From Elymus sibiricus (lineage: Eukaryota > Streptophyta > Magnoliopsida > Poales > Poaceae), in assembly GCA_039707655.1 (NCBI GenBank), contig CM077676.1, positions 427,653,379-427,717,378 of the forward strand: DNA of 64,000 bases, written 5' to 3'. The notes beneath the pieces were generated by a model that did no database searches, had not been told where the DNA came from, and worked only from the letters and a program-made list of their open reading frames with translations. This document shows, in pieces, positions 33,501 to 43,014 of the stretch. The translations under genes were made by a program, and so were the position numbers. Every line of letters begins with the position of its first letter. The stretch's first letter is position 1.

Positions 33501-34403
33501 TTTCCATCTTTTGAACCGAGTGAATTCACTCGAACAGACGTACGTGATGAAAACCGTCGTCTCCGAGTGCGCCTCAACAATGCTATTTCTTTAGATACCA
33601 TGAAGAAAGCGCTCGAGGACAAGGACAAATCACTTGCTGATGCTCAGAAGGAAGCGAAGGAGAAGACTGCAGCTGCTGAGAAGAAACTTGCAGCAGCCAG
33701 TAAACTGGAAGAGGAGAACGCCAAGCTCAAGCAGGAACGATCCGAGTGGATCAAAAAACTCGAAGAGCAGACCAAGAGTAGGACCGCTCTGGAGAAACAC
33801 TTGAGCGACTTTGCGAAGAAAATGTTCAGCATGCTCGAAGGTAACCCTCATTTGTCGAATGAATTTCTCCGGTTTTTCCAGAATGGTATTATGATCACCC
33901 TTTCACTTTCTCTTCACGTAGAATTCTGTCGAGACTTCGAAAAAGAAACTGAAGAAATTGAACCCAATCTGGACCCCACAAAGTCTCTCGTCGGAGACGC
34001 CGTGGCCATGGATATGTTTCGTCTCGAAGCTCGTCTTAAGAGCGTCCAAGGATTCATCACTCGGCTGAGAGCTGCATTTGAGAAGGTCGACAAGGAACTG
34101 TGGCCTGAAGATCCTCTCCAGACTGACCTCGAGTCAATGATGACTCGGCTCAATGAGATTCCCAATCGAGTGCAATCGTGGAAGAAATCTGCTGCCCGCT
34201 GTGGAGCTGACGTGGCACTTTCACTCGTCAGGGTTCATTGCAAGGAAGCTAGAGAGGACAAACTGAAGGATCTCCGAGTGACCAACACGAAGAAACTCAA
34301 ATTTGAAGATTTCATGGAGACTTTCATCGATGCTGCCACTCGGATCGCCGACGGAATCGACCTGGATACCTTTGTTGAGCCTTCAAGTCCTGCTGGAGCT
34401 TAA
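30593..34403 (+). CDS. Antisense, seven-exon gene of the Tat element (918 aa; 'putative gypsy-type transposon' domain)
   Basis: Joining 30593-31573, 31660-32018, 32094-32179, 32241-32662, 33341-33464, 33538-33840 and 33922-34403 gives 2,757 nt, 918 codons plus stop, with every intron GT...AG and all phases agreeing (0, 2, 1, 0, 1, 1). Exon 1 holds a domain of about 200 residues resembling the PF04195 family (GDFLQSTVTAEDVDKLV, PPHPFIRAFLNYFGAQLHHL, FKHIFSVRSQ, WFYCKD). Exons 2-4 are acidic and then proline/alanine-rich (DDDLDEDEVEAP; STPAYPLYHVPEDQTG). Exons 5-7 form a coiled coil (MKKALEDKDKSLADAQKEAK, KLEEENAKLKQERSEWIKKL) and an alpha-helical tail ending TFVEPSSPAGA. Antisense frames are known in Tat elements such as Grande and Retand, but their role is not established. 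Codon frame is intact throughout, in keeping with a young element. Confidence 0.8.
32762..33132. repeat. Three copies of a 45-bp motif with inverted repeat in intron 4 of the antisense gene
   Basis: CCAGTGGGGGCACGCTGAGT followed by GCACCCACTGGGTGTAGTCC occurs at 32764, 32893 and 33088, with only slight changes. CCAGTGGG and CCCACTGG at its ends can pair as a hairpin. All three lie inside intron 4 (32663-33340), at intervals of 129 and 195 bp. Confidence 0.8.
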
Positions 34404-34627
34404 ATTGGTATTTTGCTTATGGTAAAAACTTTATTTGCCTCGGTATGCCGAGTGTTGGTGTAACCGAGTAAACTTCGTTCAGGCTTTATGCCTGAGAACT
34501 TCCCTTTTGCGCGAACAAGTTTCTGCTGCGCCGGAGATTTTAGTCTTACTCGCATTTCGCTTTCTGACATTTAGCTTGGCCGAATTTATTTGATTCTCGA
34601 GTGAAACGGGTGTTCTGCACTCGAAAG

Positions 34628-36049
34628 AATTTGGGACTTAGACGAGGACCGGCTCGCAGCTAAGCTTCCGAGTGTATTGTATGTAATACACTCGGAAAGG
34701 TTTTAAACTTAGGCGAAACGGATTCGCAGCTAAGCCCCCGAGAGAGAGGATTGCTCTTCACTCGGCGTAATTTTTGAACTTAGACGAGGTCTGGCTCGCA
34801 GCTAAGTCTCCGAGTGTATTGAATGTAATACACTCGGAAAAGTTTTAAACTTAGTCGAAACGGATTCGCAGCTAAGCCCCCGAGAGAGAGGACTTCTCTT
34901 CACTCGGAGTAATTTTTGAACTTAGACGAGGACTGGCTCGCAGCTAAGCTTCCGAGTGTATTGTATGTAATACACTCGGAAAGGTTTTAAACTTAGGCGA
35001 AACGGATTCGCAGCTAAGCCCCCGAGAGAGAGGATTGCTCTTCACTCGGCGTAATTTTTGAACTTAGACGAGGTCTGGCTCGCAGCTAAGTCTCCGAGTG
35101 TATTGAATGTAATACACTCGGAAAGGTTTTGAACTTAGGCGAAACGGATTCGCAGCTAAGCTCCCGAGAGAGAGGACTGCTCTTCACTCGGAGTAATTTT
35201 TGAACTTAGACGAGACTGGCTCGCAGCTAAGTCTCCGAGTGTATTGAATGTAATACACTCGGAAAAGTTTTGAACTTAGGCGAAACGGATTCGCAGCTAA
35301 GCCCCCGAGAGAGAGGAGTGCTCTTCACTCGGAGTAATTTTTGAACTTAGACGAGGACTGGCTCGCAGCTAAGTCTCCGAGTGTATTGAATGTAATACAC
35401 TCGGAAAAGTTTTGAACTTAGGCGAAACGGATTCGCAGCTAAGCTCCCGAGAGAGAGGAGTGCTCTTCACTCGGAGTAATTTTTGAACTTAGACGAGGAC
35501 TGGCTCGCAGCTAAGTCTCCGAGTGTATTGAATGTAATACACTCGGAAAAGTTTTGAACTTAGGCGAAACGGATTCGCAGCTAAGCTCCCGAGAGAGAGG
35601 ATTGCTCTTCACTCGGAGTAATTTTTGAACTTAGACGAGACTGGCTCGCAGCTAAGTCTCCGAGTGTATTGAATGTAATACACTCGGAAAAGTTTTGAAC
35701 TTAGGCGAAACGGATTCGCAGCTAAGCTCCCGAGAGAGAGGAGTGCTCTTCACTCGGAGTAATTTTTGAACTTAGACGAGGACTGGCTCGCAGCTAAGTC
35801 TCCGAGTGTATTGAATGTAATACACTCGGAAAAGTTTTGAACTTAGGCGAAACGGATTCGCAGCTAAGCTCCCGAGAGAGAGGATTGCTCTTCACTCGGA
35901 GTAATTTTTGAACTTAGACGAGACTGGCTCGCAGCTAAGTCTCCGAGTGTATTGAATGTTATACACTCGGAAAAGTTTTGAACTTAGGCGAAACGGATTC
36001 GCAGCTAAGCCCCCGAGAGAGAGGATTGCTCTTCACTCGGAGTAATTTT
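34628..36049. repeat. Tandem array, ten units of 141-142 bp
   Basis: The GACGAG landmark recurs at 34641, 34783, 34925, 35067, 35209, 35350, 35492, 35634, 35775 and 35917. Each unit contains GAACTTAGACGAG, GCTCGCAGCTAAG (twice) and CCGAGTGTATT-6 bp-AATACACTCGG, an 11-bp perfect inverted repeat. Units 1/3 and 2/4 share private variants, so the array grew partly by duplicating dimers. It separates the 3' end of pol from the 3' end of the antisense gene. It has no protein-coding potential. Confidence 0.95.
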
Positions 36050-36153
36050 GAATGTAAATCTGTGCGATCGGAATCGACAATAGACTGCGGGAGTCTTCAT
36101 TCAATCCATAACATCGTCTGGGATACTCTTATTACATCAAAACAACTCTGTTA

Positions 36154-39100
36154 TCAAGAATAAAAACGTCGAAGTAGGTCCGCATTCCAGGCGCGTGGCT
36201 CGTCAATATTCTTCTTCAAGTTGAAAAGATGGTACGCCCCGTTGTTAAGCACCTTGGTAATGACGAATGGGCCTTCCCAGGCTGGGGCCAATTTATGAGG
36301 TCGCTGCTGATCCACTCGGAGCACCAAATCCCCTTCGTGGAATGAACGGCTCTTGACATGTCTTGCATGGAAGCGGCGAAGGTCTTGTTGATATGCAGTT
36401 GATCGGATCAGGGCCATCTCACGCTCCTCCTCCAGGAGATCCACTCCGTCCTGTCTTGCTTGTTCAGCCTCGTCTTCAGAGTAAAGATCCACTCGAGGAG
36501 AATTGTGAAGGATGTCACTTGGCAATACGGCTTCGGCTCCATATACAAGGAAGAAAGGAGTTCGTCCAGTCGACCGGTTGGGAGTTGTCCTCAAGCCCCA
36601 CAGAACAGACGGTAACTCAGTGACCCAAGCTCCGGCAGCATGATCAAGATCTCGCATGAGCCGAGGCTTCAATCCTTGGAGGATAAGGCCATTCGCTCGC
36701 TCAGCTTGACCGTTTGACTGGGGGTGCGCAACAGATGCGTAATCCACCCGAGTGCCTTGAGAAGAGCAATAGTACCTGAACTCTTCCGAGTCAAAGTTGG
36801 AACCATTGTCTGTAATGATATTGTGAGGGACCCCATACCGGAACGTTATCTCTTTTATGAATTTGATAGCAGTGCGGGCGTTCAGCTTCCTGATGGGTTT
36901 AGCTTCGATCCACTTAGTGAACTTGTCGACTGCAACCAGTAAATGAGTAAACCCACTCTGACCTGTTCTAAGGGGACCAACCATATCCAAGCCCCACACA
37001 GCAAACGGCCAGACGAGTGGAATGGTCTTCAAGGCAGACGCAGGTTTGTGTGACAGATTCGAGTAAAACTGACATCCTTCGCAGTGATCGACAATATCTT
37101 TAGCCATCTCATTGGCGCGTGGCCAGAAGAAACCAGCTCGATAAGCTTTGGCAACAATCGTCCTAGAGGACGCATGATGGCCACAAGTTCCCGAGTGAAT
37201 CTCCTCCAGAATCAGTCGACCTTCTTCAGGAGAAATGCACCGCTGAGCTACGCCAGTCACACTTTCTCTGTAGAGTTGTTCATTGATCACAGTGAAAGCC
37301 TTGGACCTGCGGACTATCTGCCGAGCCTCATCTTCATCAACTGGGAGTTCTCTTCTGAGGATGTACGCAATATATGGTACAGTCCAGTCAGGCGTGATTA
37401 CCAAAATCTCCATGACCAGATCAATGACAGCTGGGACATCAACTTCAGTCGGATCAGAAGCACTCTTTGCTTGCGGGGGCTCTTCAGTGAAAGGATCTTC
37501 TTGCACCGAAGGAGAATGAATGTGTTCGAGAAATACATTGCTGGGGACAGGTTTCCGAGTGGATCCAATCTTTGCCAACTCATCAGCTGCTTGATTCTTC
37601 ACTCGGGGAACATGATGGAGTTCCAAACCTTCAAATTTCTTCTCAAGTTTTCTTACTGCATTGCAGTATCCAGTCATAGCGGGGTTCCTGACATCCCACT
37701 CTTTCATCACTTGATTAACCACCAAATCAGAATCGCCATATACCATCAGGCGACGGACGCCGAGTGAAATGGCCATACGCAATCCATACAAAAGTGCCTC
37801 ATATTCAGCTTCATTGTTGGAGGAATCAAAGTGAATCTGTAAGACATAACTGAGCTTATCACCTTTTGGGGATACCAGAACGACGCCAGCACCAGACCCA
37901 TTCAACATCTTTGAACCATCAAAGAACATGGTCCAGTGTGCCGAGTGAAGTTGGATTGGCTGCTGTTGCTCAATCCACTCGGCGAGGAAATCAGCCAGCG
38001 CTTGAGATTTGATTGCTTTCTTCGCCTCAAACTTGATATCAAGATGAAGGAGCTCAATAGCCCATTTGGCCACTCGACCAGTCGCGTCTCGATTATTGAG
38101 AATTTCAGACAACGGAGCATCACTGACGACTGAAATGGAGTGATCCTGAAAATAGTGTGCTACCTTCTTTGCAGTCAGATATATACCATATACGAGCTTC
38201 TGGTAATGTGGATATCTTTGCTTCGACGGAGTCAACACTTCAGAAATATAATAGACCGGGCGTTGAACTTTGTAAGCCTTGCCTTCCTCTTCCCGCTCGA
38301 CAGTTAGTACTGTACTGACGACCTGATTAGTGGCCGCGATGTACAATAACAATGGCTCTTTGCTGTGCGGAGCAGCAAGCACCGGCTGGGTGGTAAGCAG
38401 GGCTTTGAGCTCGACAAACGCTGCTTCAGCTTCTGGAGTCCACTCAAATGTATCAGACTTTTTCATCAGTCGGTATAAAGGCAGTGCCCTCTCACCGAGA
38501 CGAGAAATGAATCGACTCAATGCTGCCAAGCAACCTGTGAGCTTCTGGACATCGTGCACACGCTCAGGGCTTTTCATTCGGACGATGGCGCCGATCTTTT
38601 CAGGGTTGACGTCGATTCCTTTCTCGGAAACGAGGAAACCGAGTAATTTGCCACCAGGAACGCCGAAAGTGCATTTAGTCGGATTTAACTTAATATCATA
38701 TCTCCTCAAATTGGCGAATGTTTCAGCCAAGTCAGACAACAGGTCGGAACCTTTGCGAGACTTGACCACGATATCATCCATGTACGCTTCAACATTCCGA
38801 GGGATCTGATCGAGTAAACATTTCTGAATCATGCGCATGAAAGTAGCGCCAGCATTCTTCAAACCGAAAGGCATGGTGATATAACAGAAACACCCGAAAG
38901 GGGTGATGAAGGCTGTCTTTATTTCATCTGGACCAAACAGACGGATCTGATGGTAGCCAGAATAAGCATCAAGAAAAGATAAACGCTCGCATCCCGCAGT
39001 TGAGTCGACAATCTGATCAATGCGGGGGAGCGGGAAATGATCTTTCGGGCAGACCCGATTGATATGTTTGAAATCAATACACATGCGAAGAGACTTGTCT

Positions 39101-39303
39101 TTCTTAGGGACCATGACAACGTTTGATAACCACTCGGAGTGGTAAATCTCACGTATAAACTTGGCCGTCAAGAGACGAGCCACCTCTTCGCCGATTGCTT
39201 TTCGCTTCTCTGTTGCTGACCGACGCAAATGTTCCTTCACAGGCTTGGCCTTCGGATCAACTCTCAAACGGTGCTCAGCCAGTTCCCTGGGAACACCAGG
39301 CAT
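36154..39303 (-). CDS. Gypsy pol: reverse transcriptase, dual RNase H, integrase (1,049 aa)
   Basis: Domains in order are the reverse transcriptase (residues ~40-240; SLRMCIDFKHINRVCPKDHF; catalytic YMDD at 174-177) and a degenerate first RNase H (~317-400). The second, archaeal-type RNase H (~457-580) has FDGS D462, EAE and GDSD D524. The integrase has an HHCC finger (~703-745; HSGTCGHH, HCEGCQF) and a DDE core (D773, D832 in TDNGSNF, E868 in GQAERAN), and the protein ends ...WNADLLRRFYS. This corresponds to the Tat gypsy pol at full length. The frame is continuous with gag-protease upstream; the first 21 codons after the gag stop (39366-39304) also encode conserved pol residues (RENWDIFAWKPVD), so translation in relatives runs through. 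The ATG at 39303 is unlikely to be the natural start. Confidence 0.92.
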   Translation of the reverse strand: MPGVPRELAEHRLRVDPKAKPVKEHLRRSATEKRKAIGEEVARLLTAKFIREIYHSEWLSNVVMVPKKDKSLRMCIDFKHINRVCPKDHFPLPRIDQIVDSTAGCERLSFLDAYSGYHQIRLFGPDEIKTAFITPFGCFCYITMPFGLKNAGATFMRMIQKCLLDQIPRNVEAYMDDIVVKSRKGSDLLSDLAETFANLRRYDIKLNPTKCTFGVPGGKLLGFLVSEKGIDVNPEKIGAIVRMKSPERVHDVQKLTGCLAALSRFISRLGERALPLYRLMKKSDTFEWTPEAEAAFVELKALLTTQPVLAAPHSKEPLLLYIAATNQVVSTVLTVEREEEGKAYKVQRPVYYISEVLTPSKQRYPHYQKLVYGIYLTAKKVAHYFQDHSISVVSDAPLSEILNNRDATGRVAKWAIELLHLDIKFEAKKAIKSQALADFLAEWIEQQQPIQLHSAHWTMFFDGSKMLNGSGAGVVLVSPKGDKLSYVLQIHFDSSNNEAEYEALLYGLRMAISLGVRRLMVYGDSDLVVNQVMKEWDVRNPAMTGYCNAVRKLEKKFEGLELHHVPRVKNQAADELAKIGSTRKPVPSNVFLEHIHSPSVQEDPFTEEPPQAKSASDPTEVDVPAVIDLVMEILVITPDWTVPYIAYILRRELPVDEDEARQIVRRSKAFTVINEQLYRESVTGVAQRCISPEEGRLILEEIHSGTCGHHASSRTIVAKAYRAGFFWPRANEMAKDIVDHCEGCQFYSNLSHKPASALKTIPLVWPFAVWGLDMVGPLRTGQSGFTHLLVAVDKFTKWIEAKPIRKLNARTAIKFIKEITFRYGVPHNIITDNGSNFDSEEFRYYCSSQGTRVDYASVAHPQSNGQAERANGLILQGLKPRLMRDLDHAAGAWVTELPSVLWGLRTTPNRSTGRTPFFLVYGAEAVLPSDILHNSPRVDLYSEDEAEQARQDGVDLLEEEREMALIRSTAYQQDLRRFHARHVKSRSFHEGDLVLRVDQQRPHKLAPAWEGPFVITKVLNNGAYHLFNLKKNIDEPRAWNADLLRRFYS

Positions 39304-39366
39304 GTCAACGGGCTTCCATGCGAAGATGTCCCAGTTCTCACGGAGGAACTGGATGAGCTCGGCTTC

Positions 39367-42243
39367 CTATTTGCTGTCGAGTGTTGTTGAGATGTTGGTC
39401 GGGGCAGCAGTCGGATCTGTCGGGTGAATGTGCACCTTCTTCACCTCTCCTGCCGACTGAAAAGCTGACTCAGAAGCGGGCTTCTTAGCACGCAACAGGT
39501 CGGCAGGATCAGCATTTTTCTTGTATTCCTCCAACTCAACCATAGCCATCTGCTGGTCGGCGATCTTGGAGCCCTGCTGGAGGCACTCCTCAGCCCTTTG
39601 TCGATTGCCAGTGACTGTGATCACGCCTTTTGGTCCAGGCATCTTCAGCTTGAGATACACGTAACATGGTCGGGCCATGAAACGGGCATAAGCTGGTCGA
39701 CCAAGGATGGCGTGGTAGGCACTCTGGAAATCTACCACTTCAAACGTCAGTTTTTCCTTGCGAAAGTGCTTGTCATCACCAAACACCACATCCAATGCTA
39801 TCTGGCCGAGTGAACGGGCCTTCTTCCCAGGGATTACTCCATGAAACTGCATGTTGCTTTCACTGAGCCGGGACATCGGAATGCCCATTGCCTTAAGGGT
39901 ATCAGCATACAGGATGTTCAGACCGCTCCCGCCATCCATCAAAACTTTGCGGAGTCGAGTGCCCCCCACAACTGGGTCTATCACCAGCGCTTGCCGCCCG
40001 GGGGTAGCAATGTGCGCAGGGTGATCTGACTGACTGAAAGTGATAGCAGTTTGAGACCACTTGAGATATGTGGGGGTAGAAGGAACCGCCATGTTAATCT
40101 CCCTGTTGATAACTTTCAGTCGACTCTTACTCTCAACATCAGCAAAAATCAACAAGGTGGCATTGACTTCAGGGAACTCTTCTTTTTCTTCTTCATCTTC
40201 TTTCTCAGGGTCTTTCTCACTCGACTGGTTCTCTTTGAATGACTGGATCAACAAACGGCACTGTCGAGTGGTATGCTTCGGCAATATCAAATTGCCCTCT
40301 TCATCTTTCCTCGTGTGGATTGCACACGGTAAATCCAAAACATCAGTACCCGACTGATTCTTTAACTTCTTTGGGGTGAACTTAGCCTTGGACTTTCCCT
40401 TATTCTTGCCTTGTGCCGCCAGGGCGGCTGCTTCTGCCTGAGCAGGGGGATCAGCTTTGCGCTTTTGTTTCCGACTGGAATTCCCACCTGCATCATTGTC
40501 GACTATTTTGGCTTTACCGCTTCGGAGGCGGTCTTCTTCTTCTCCATTGGCGTACCGAGTGGCAATCTCCATCATCTTGCTCATAGAAATGTCACCGGTG
40601 CGACCAAACTTCAGATAGAGCTCTCTGTATCTAACCCCAGCCTTGAAGGCACAAACAGCTTGATGCTCGGAAACATTCTCCACCGTGTGATGCAAGGTGG
40701 ACCAACGCTGAATGTAATCTCGCAAGGTTTCATTGGGCTTCTGGACACAGTGCTGCAAATCAATCAAACCAGCTGGACGTTTACAAGTGCCTTCAAAAGT
40801 TCTGATAAACACTCGGGCCAAATCCTCCCAGCAATAGATGCTAGAGGGAGCCAAACGATTTAACCAAGCTCTGGCCGAACCATCCAACATCAAGGACAGA
40901 TGCTTCATGGCTATGTTGTCGTTACCTTCACCAATCTGTACAGCCACTCGGTAATCATCCAACCAGGTTTCAGGCTTTGACTCGCCAGAAAACTTGCCAA
41001 TCCCGGCCGCCAACCTGAAGTTGGGGGGAATCTCTGCAGAGCGAATGGCTCTGCTAAAACACTCGGGCCCAGAAACAACAGCACTGCTTCCACTCGGATA
41101 ATCTCTGTTATGACCATCTCTGTGGGCTCTGCCTCTGTCGACTCTCCTTTGAGCAAGGACATCCCTTGCGTCAAATCCGGGATTTCGCTCATCACCGAAC
41201 GGGCGCCTATCATCATTGTGCCGGGACACATAAGAACCATTCCGCGGAGGAGAAAACATTCGACGGCGGTCATCACGGTGATAACGGGGAGCAGACTGAT
41301 CTCGCCCCTGATCTCTGTACCGGTCTTCACGGTATTCTCCGCCTCTGTGACGCGAAGGTGATCCAGGACTGTGAGCCGACTGAATTGTTTCTGCCCTGGT
41401 AGAATTGCCATGTAACCTGTTCTGCGACTGAGAAACAGCTGCGTTCTGGTGCTGCGCCGCCTCAAGCAATGTCTTGATCTGCTGCAGACCTCTACCAGCC
41501 TCTGATCGTGATGGTTGAATAGACTCTGCAATTCTAGCAGCTGCTGCAACATTTAAAACTGGAGTACGAAATACCTCGACGTTATTTCGAGATCTACTCG
41601 GAAACAACTGTCGCTGCTGTCGATTGGGACGTGGTGGACGCTGCCCAGCACGCTCGTCGAGTGCCTCCTGCATCTCTATGAGTCGAAGGCGTGTAGCCTC
41701 CATGGCCTGGGCCTCAGCGGTCGTACCGACGATGGGAGTACGGAGAACATCCTCATCCCGGCGCTGCTGATCATTCGACGTTCCACCCATCTCACGCCTG
41801 GAGTGGTTGAAGCCGGGCGGCGGACTCTGATGAGAGCCAGCCATGAAAACTTCCGCCGCAGGGTCGCAGCTCTCGCACTCGGAAGGGATGTCGGACTGAT
41901 CCGACGCCGAGTCCAACACGCCGTGAAGTGACTCGGCGGGCTCGATGGCCGCAATCTGCGGGGACGAAACCTGGCGTGCTGCCGCGTGCCACACCCAACG
42001 CTGTAGCCGCGAGCGACCGGATCGCTTGCGACGATGAACAGCAGGGAGGGCCGACACACACGGAGTCGACGACTGAAGGAGAAGAACGCCGCAGGAGCTT
42101 GCACAGAAGTGCGTCGCCCCGCGAATCGGGAGCGCTTCCACATCCAAAGGCGCTTCCTGGAGCCATGCCGAATCGTCGGCGATGAAGGTGAGCGCTCCGA
42201 GACGGATCTCGCGGCCCAGGAACAAATCACCACCGGAAGACAT
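39367..42243 (-). CDS. Gypsy gag-protease (958 aa), ending at an in-frame UAG before pol
   Basis: The start at 42243 (MSSGGDLFLGREIRLG) is the first ATG outside the LTR; an earlier in-frame ATG at 42324 lies inside the LTR. After a long variable N-terminus (arginine-rich, with YREDRYRDQGRDQ), the gag capsid domain reads PETWLDDYRVAVQIGEGNDN, MLDGSARAWLNRL and ETLRDYIQRW. A modified CCHC-like finger follows (CAIH...HTTRQC), then the aspartic protease (VLMDGGSGLNILYADTLK) and ILGRPAYARFMA. The frame ends TNISTTLDSK then TAG at 39367-39369, with pol homology continuing in the same frame. The stop is probably a C-to-T change of a CAG codon rather than a recoding site, since it separates protease from reverse transcriptase. 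Confidence 0.9.
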   Translation of the reverse strand: MSSGGDLFLGREIRLGALTFIADDSAWLQEAPLDVEALPIRGATHFCASSCGVLLLQSSTPCVSALPAVHRRKRSGRSRLQRWVWHAAARQVSSPQIAAIEPAESLHGVLDSASDQSDIPSECESCDPAAEVFMAGSHQSPPPGFNHSRREMGGTSNDQQRRDEDVLRTPIVGTTAEAQAMEATRLRLIEMQEALDERAGQRPPRPNRQQRQLFPSRSRNNVEVFRTPVLNVAAAARIAESIQPSRSEAGRGLQQIKTLLEAAQHQNAAVSQSQNRLHGNSTRAETIQSAHSPGSPSRHRGGEYREDRYRDQGRDQSAPRYHRDDRRRMFSPPRNGSYVSRHNDDRRPFGDERNPGFDARDVLAQRRVDRGRAHRDGHNRDYPSGSSAVVSGPECFSRAIRSAEIPPNFRLAAGIGKFSGESKPETWLDDYRVAVQIGEGNDNIAMKHLSLMLDGSARAWLNRLAPSSIYCWEDLARVFIRTFEGTCKRPAGLIDLQHCVQKPNETLRDYIQRWSTLHHTVENVSEHQAVCAFKAGVRYRELYLKFGRTGDISMSKMMEIATRYANGEEEDRLRSGKAKIVDNDAGGNSSRKQKRKADPPAQAEAAALAAQGKNKGKSKAKFTPKKLKNQSGTDVLDLPCAIHTRKDEEGNLILPKHTTRQCRLLIQSFKENQSSEKDPEKEDEEEKEEFPEVNATLLIFADVESKSRLKVINREINMAVPSTPTYLKWSQTAITFSQSDHPAHIATPGRQALVIDPVVGGTRLRKVLMDGGSGLNILYADTLKAMGIPMSRLSESNMQFHGVIPGKKARSLGQIALDVVFGDDKHFRKEKLTFEVVDFQSAYHAILGRPAYARFMARPCYVYLKLKMPGPKGVITVTGNRQRAEECLQQGSKIADQQMAMVELEEYKKNADPADLLRAKKPASESAFQSAGEVKKVHIHPTDPTAAPTNISTTLDSK

Positions 42244-42290
42244 GACGAAGGAGAAAAAATGCAAACTCGCCGGAAGTCGCTTAGACGCCT

Positions 42291-42308
42291 GCCCCACGGT
42301 GGGCGCCA
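42291..42308 (-). promoter_or_regulatory. Primer binding site of the Tat gypsy element
   Basis: Minus-strand TGGCGCCCACCGTGGGGC starts two bases after the 5' LTR end. TGG pairs with the CCA tail of a tRNA, and the TGGCGCC start is common in plant gypsy elements. I cannot name the tRNA with certainty. Confidence 0.75.
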
Positions 42309-42310
42309 AC

Positions 42311-42897
42311 TGTCGTGGGAACAAGCCTGACAGTAGAAGGTAGGGGTACGAATGGAGAGGGCAGAGTCCTAGCTACGGCGAGGTTGTACACACAGATGTA
42401 TGAGTTCAGGCCCCTCTCGTGGAGGTAACAGCCCTACGTCTCAGTGCTCCGGAGAGCTCTCTACTCTGTCGAGTGAAATATGTGTGTTGTGTTACAAAAG
42501 GTTGCGAACCCTTCTACCAGCGAGGAGGGGTGGCTTATATAGAGTGTGCTGCCCCTCATAACGTCCGGCATTAAGGGGTTTAATCGTGGTCATAAAGAGG
42601 TGTACGTTACTGGTAACGTACACCATAAATGCTGTTAATGATCTTGATGAATGCTTGCCCGTTAGCCTCCCTGGGGTGACTTCTGGACTCCTGCGGTCGA
42701 CTGTCTTCAGACTCTTCCGAGTGAAAGATAACCGTCGAGTGAAAGGCATCTCCGAGTGTATATTGTCGAGTGACTTATGCTTCTTCGCTATTTCAGTCGG
42801 AGACTTCCTTGTGGCCCTTAAGCTTTCTGGGGCAGTGTCCTTAGGTAGGATATGTAGGTCAGGCCTATAACCCTACCCTAGGTACGTATCCCCATCA
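42311..42897 (-). repeat. 5' LTR of the Tat gypsy element
   Basis: Identical to 29480-30066 except for G at 42618. Minus-strand TATATAAG at 42534-42541 is the likely promoter TATA of the genomic RNA, giving a leader across R/U5 to gag at 42243. Abundant CGAGTG/CACTCG words continue from the LTR into gag. Confidence 0.95.
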
Positions 42898-43014
42898 CCG
42901 CCGTTCGTCATCGACTCTACTTCCGCTGCGCTACGAGTCGGTAACGAAAATGATCAAACCTTGTATGCAGTCTCCATAGTGGTCCTCGGCTGGTGCGTAG
43001 GTCAGAAAATTTTG

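Larger units (their letters stand above)
29480..42897 (-). mobile_element. Ty3/gypsy LTR retrotransposon, Tat lineage, nearly intact
   Basis: Two 587-bp LTRs differ at one base (A at 29787, G at 42618), with 5-bp target duplication CCGCC at 29475-29479 and 42898-42902. Minus-strand order is LTR, PBS, gag-protease, pol, a tandem array, then a gene on the opposite strand, PPT and LTR. The pol contains a second, archaeal-type RNase H domain after the degenerate first one, the signature of the Tat lineage. At a commonly used grass LTR rate of 1.3e-8 per site per year, one difference suggests well under 0.2 million years. Only one stop codon interrupts the polyprotein. Confidence 0.95.
27429..43014 (+). 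repeat. 5' LTR of the non-autonomous Copia, split by the gypsy insertion
   Basis: The LTR occupies 27429-29479 and resumes at 42898 after the gypsy, ending near 43014. Its last part reads GTGCGTAGGTCAGAAAATTTTG and then diverges from the 3' LTR, lacking the final ~22 bp (CTGCTGCGTTCCCCTACA in the other LTR). No TGGTATCAGAGC-type primer binding site follows. A TATA box TATAAATAG lies at 29030-29038. U3 holds a direct repeat of about 180 bp (28446-28800), and R/U5 holds four copies of CTCCCGAAGGGCTGTCCG (29263-29408). Confidence 0.88.

Noticed and set aside
34628..36049. CRISPR-like regular array
   Set aside because: Units are tandem with no unique spacers, in a plant retrotransposon.
37084..37767. 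227-codon plus-strand frame opposite gypsy pol
   Set aside because: Shadow of the pol coding sequence; no splice structure or domain.
42244..42324. Gag start at the in-frame ATG at 42324
   Set aside because: It lies inside the LTR and the first codons cross the PBS; 42243 is the first ATG after the leader.
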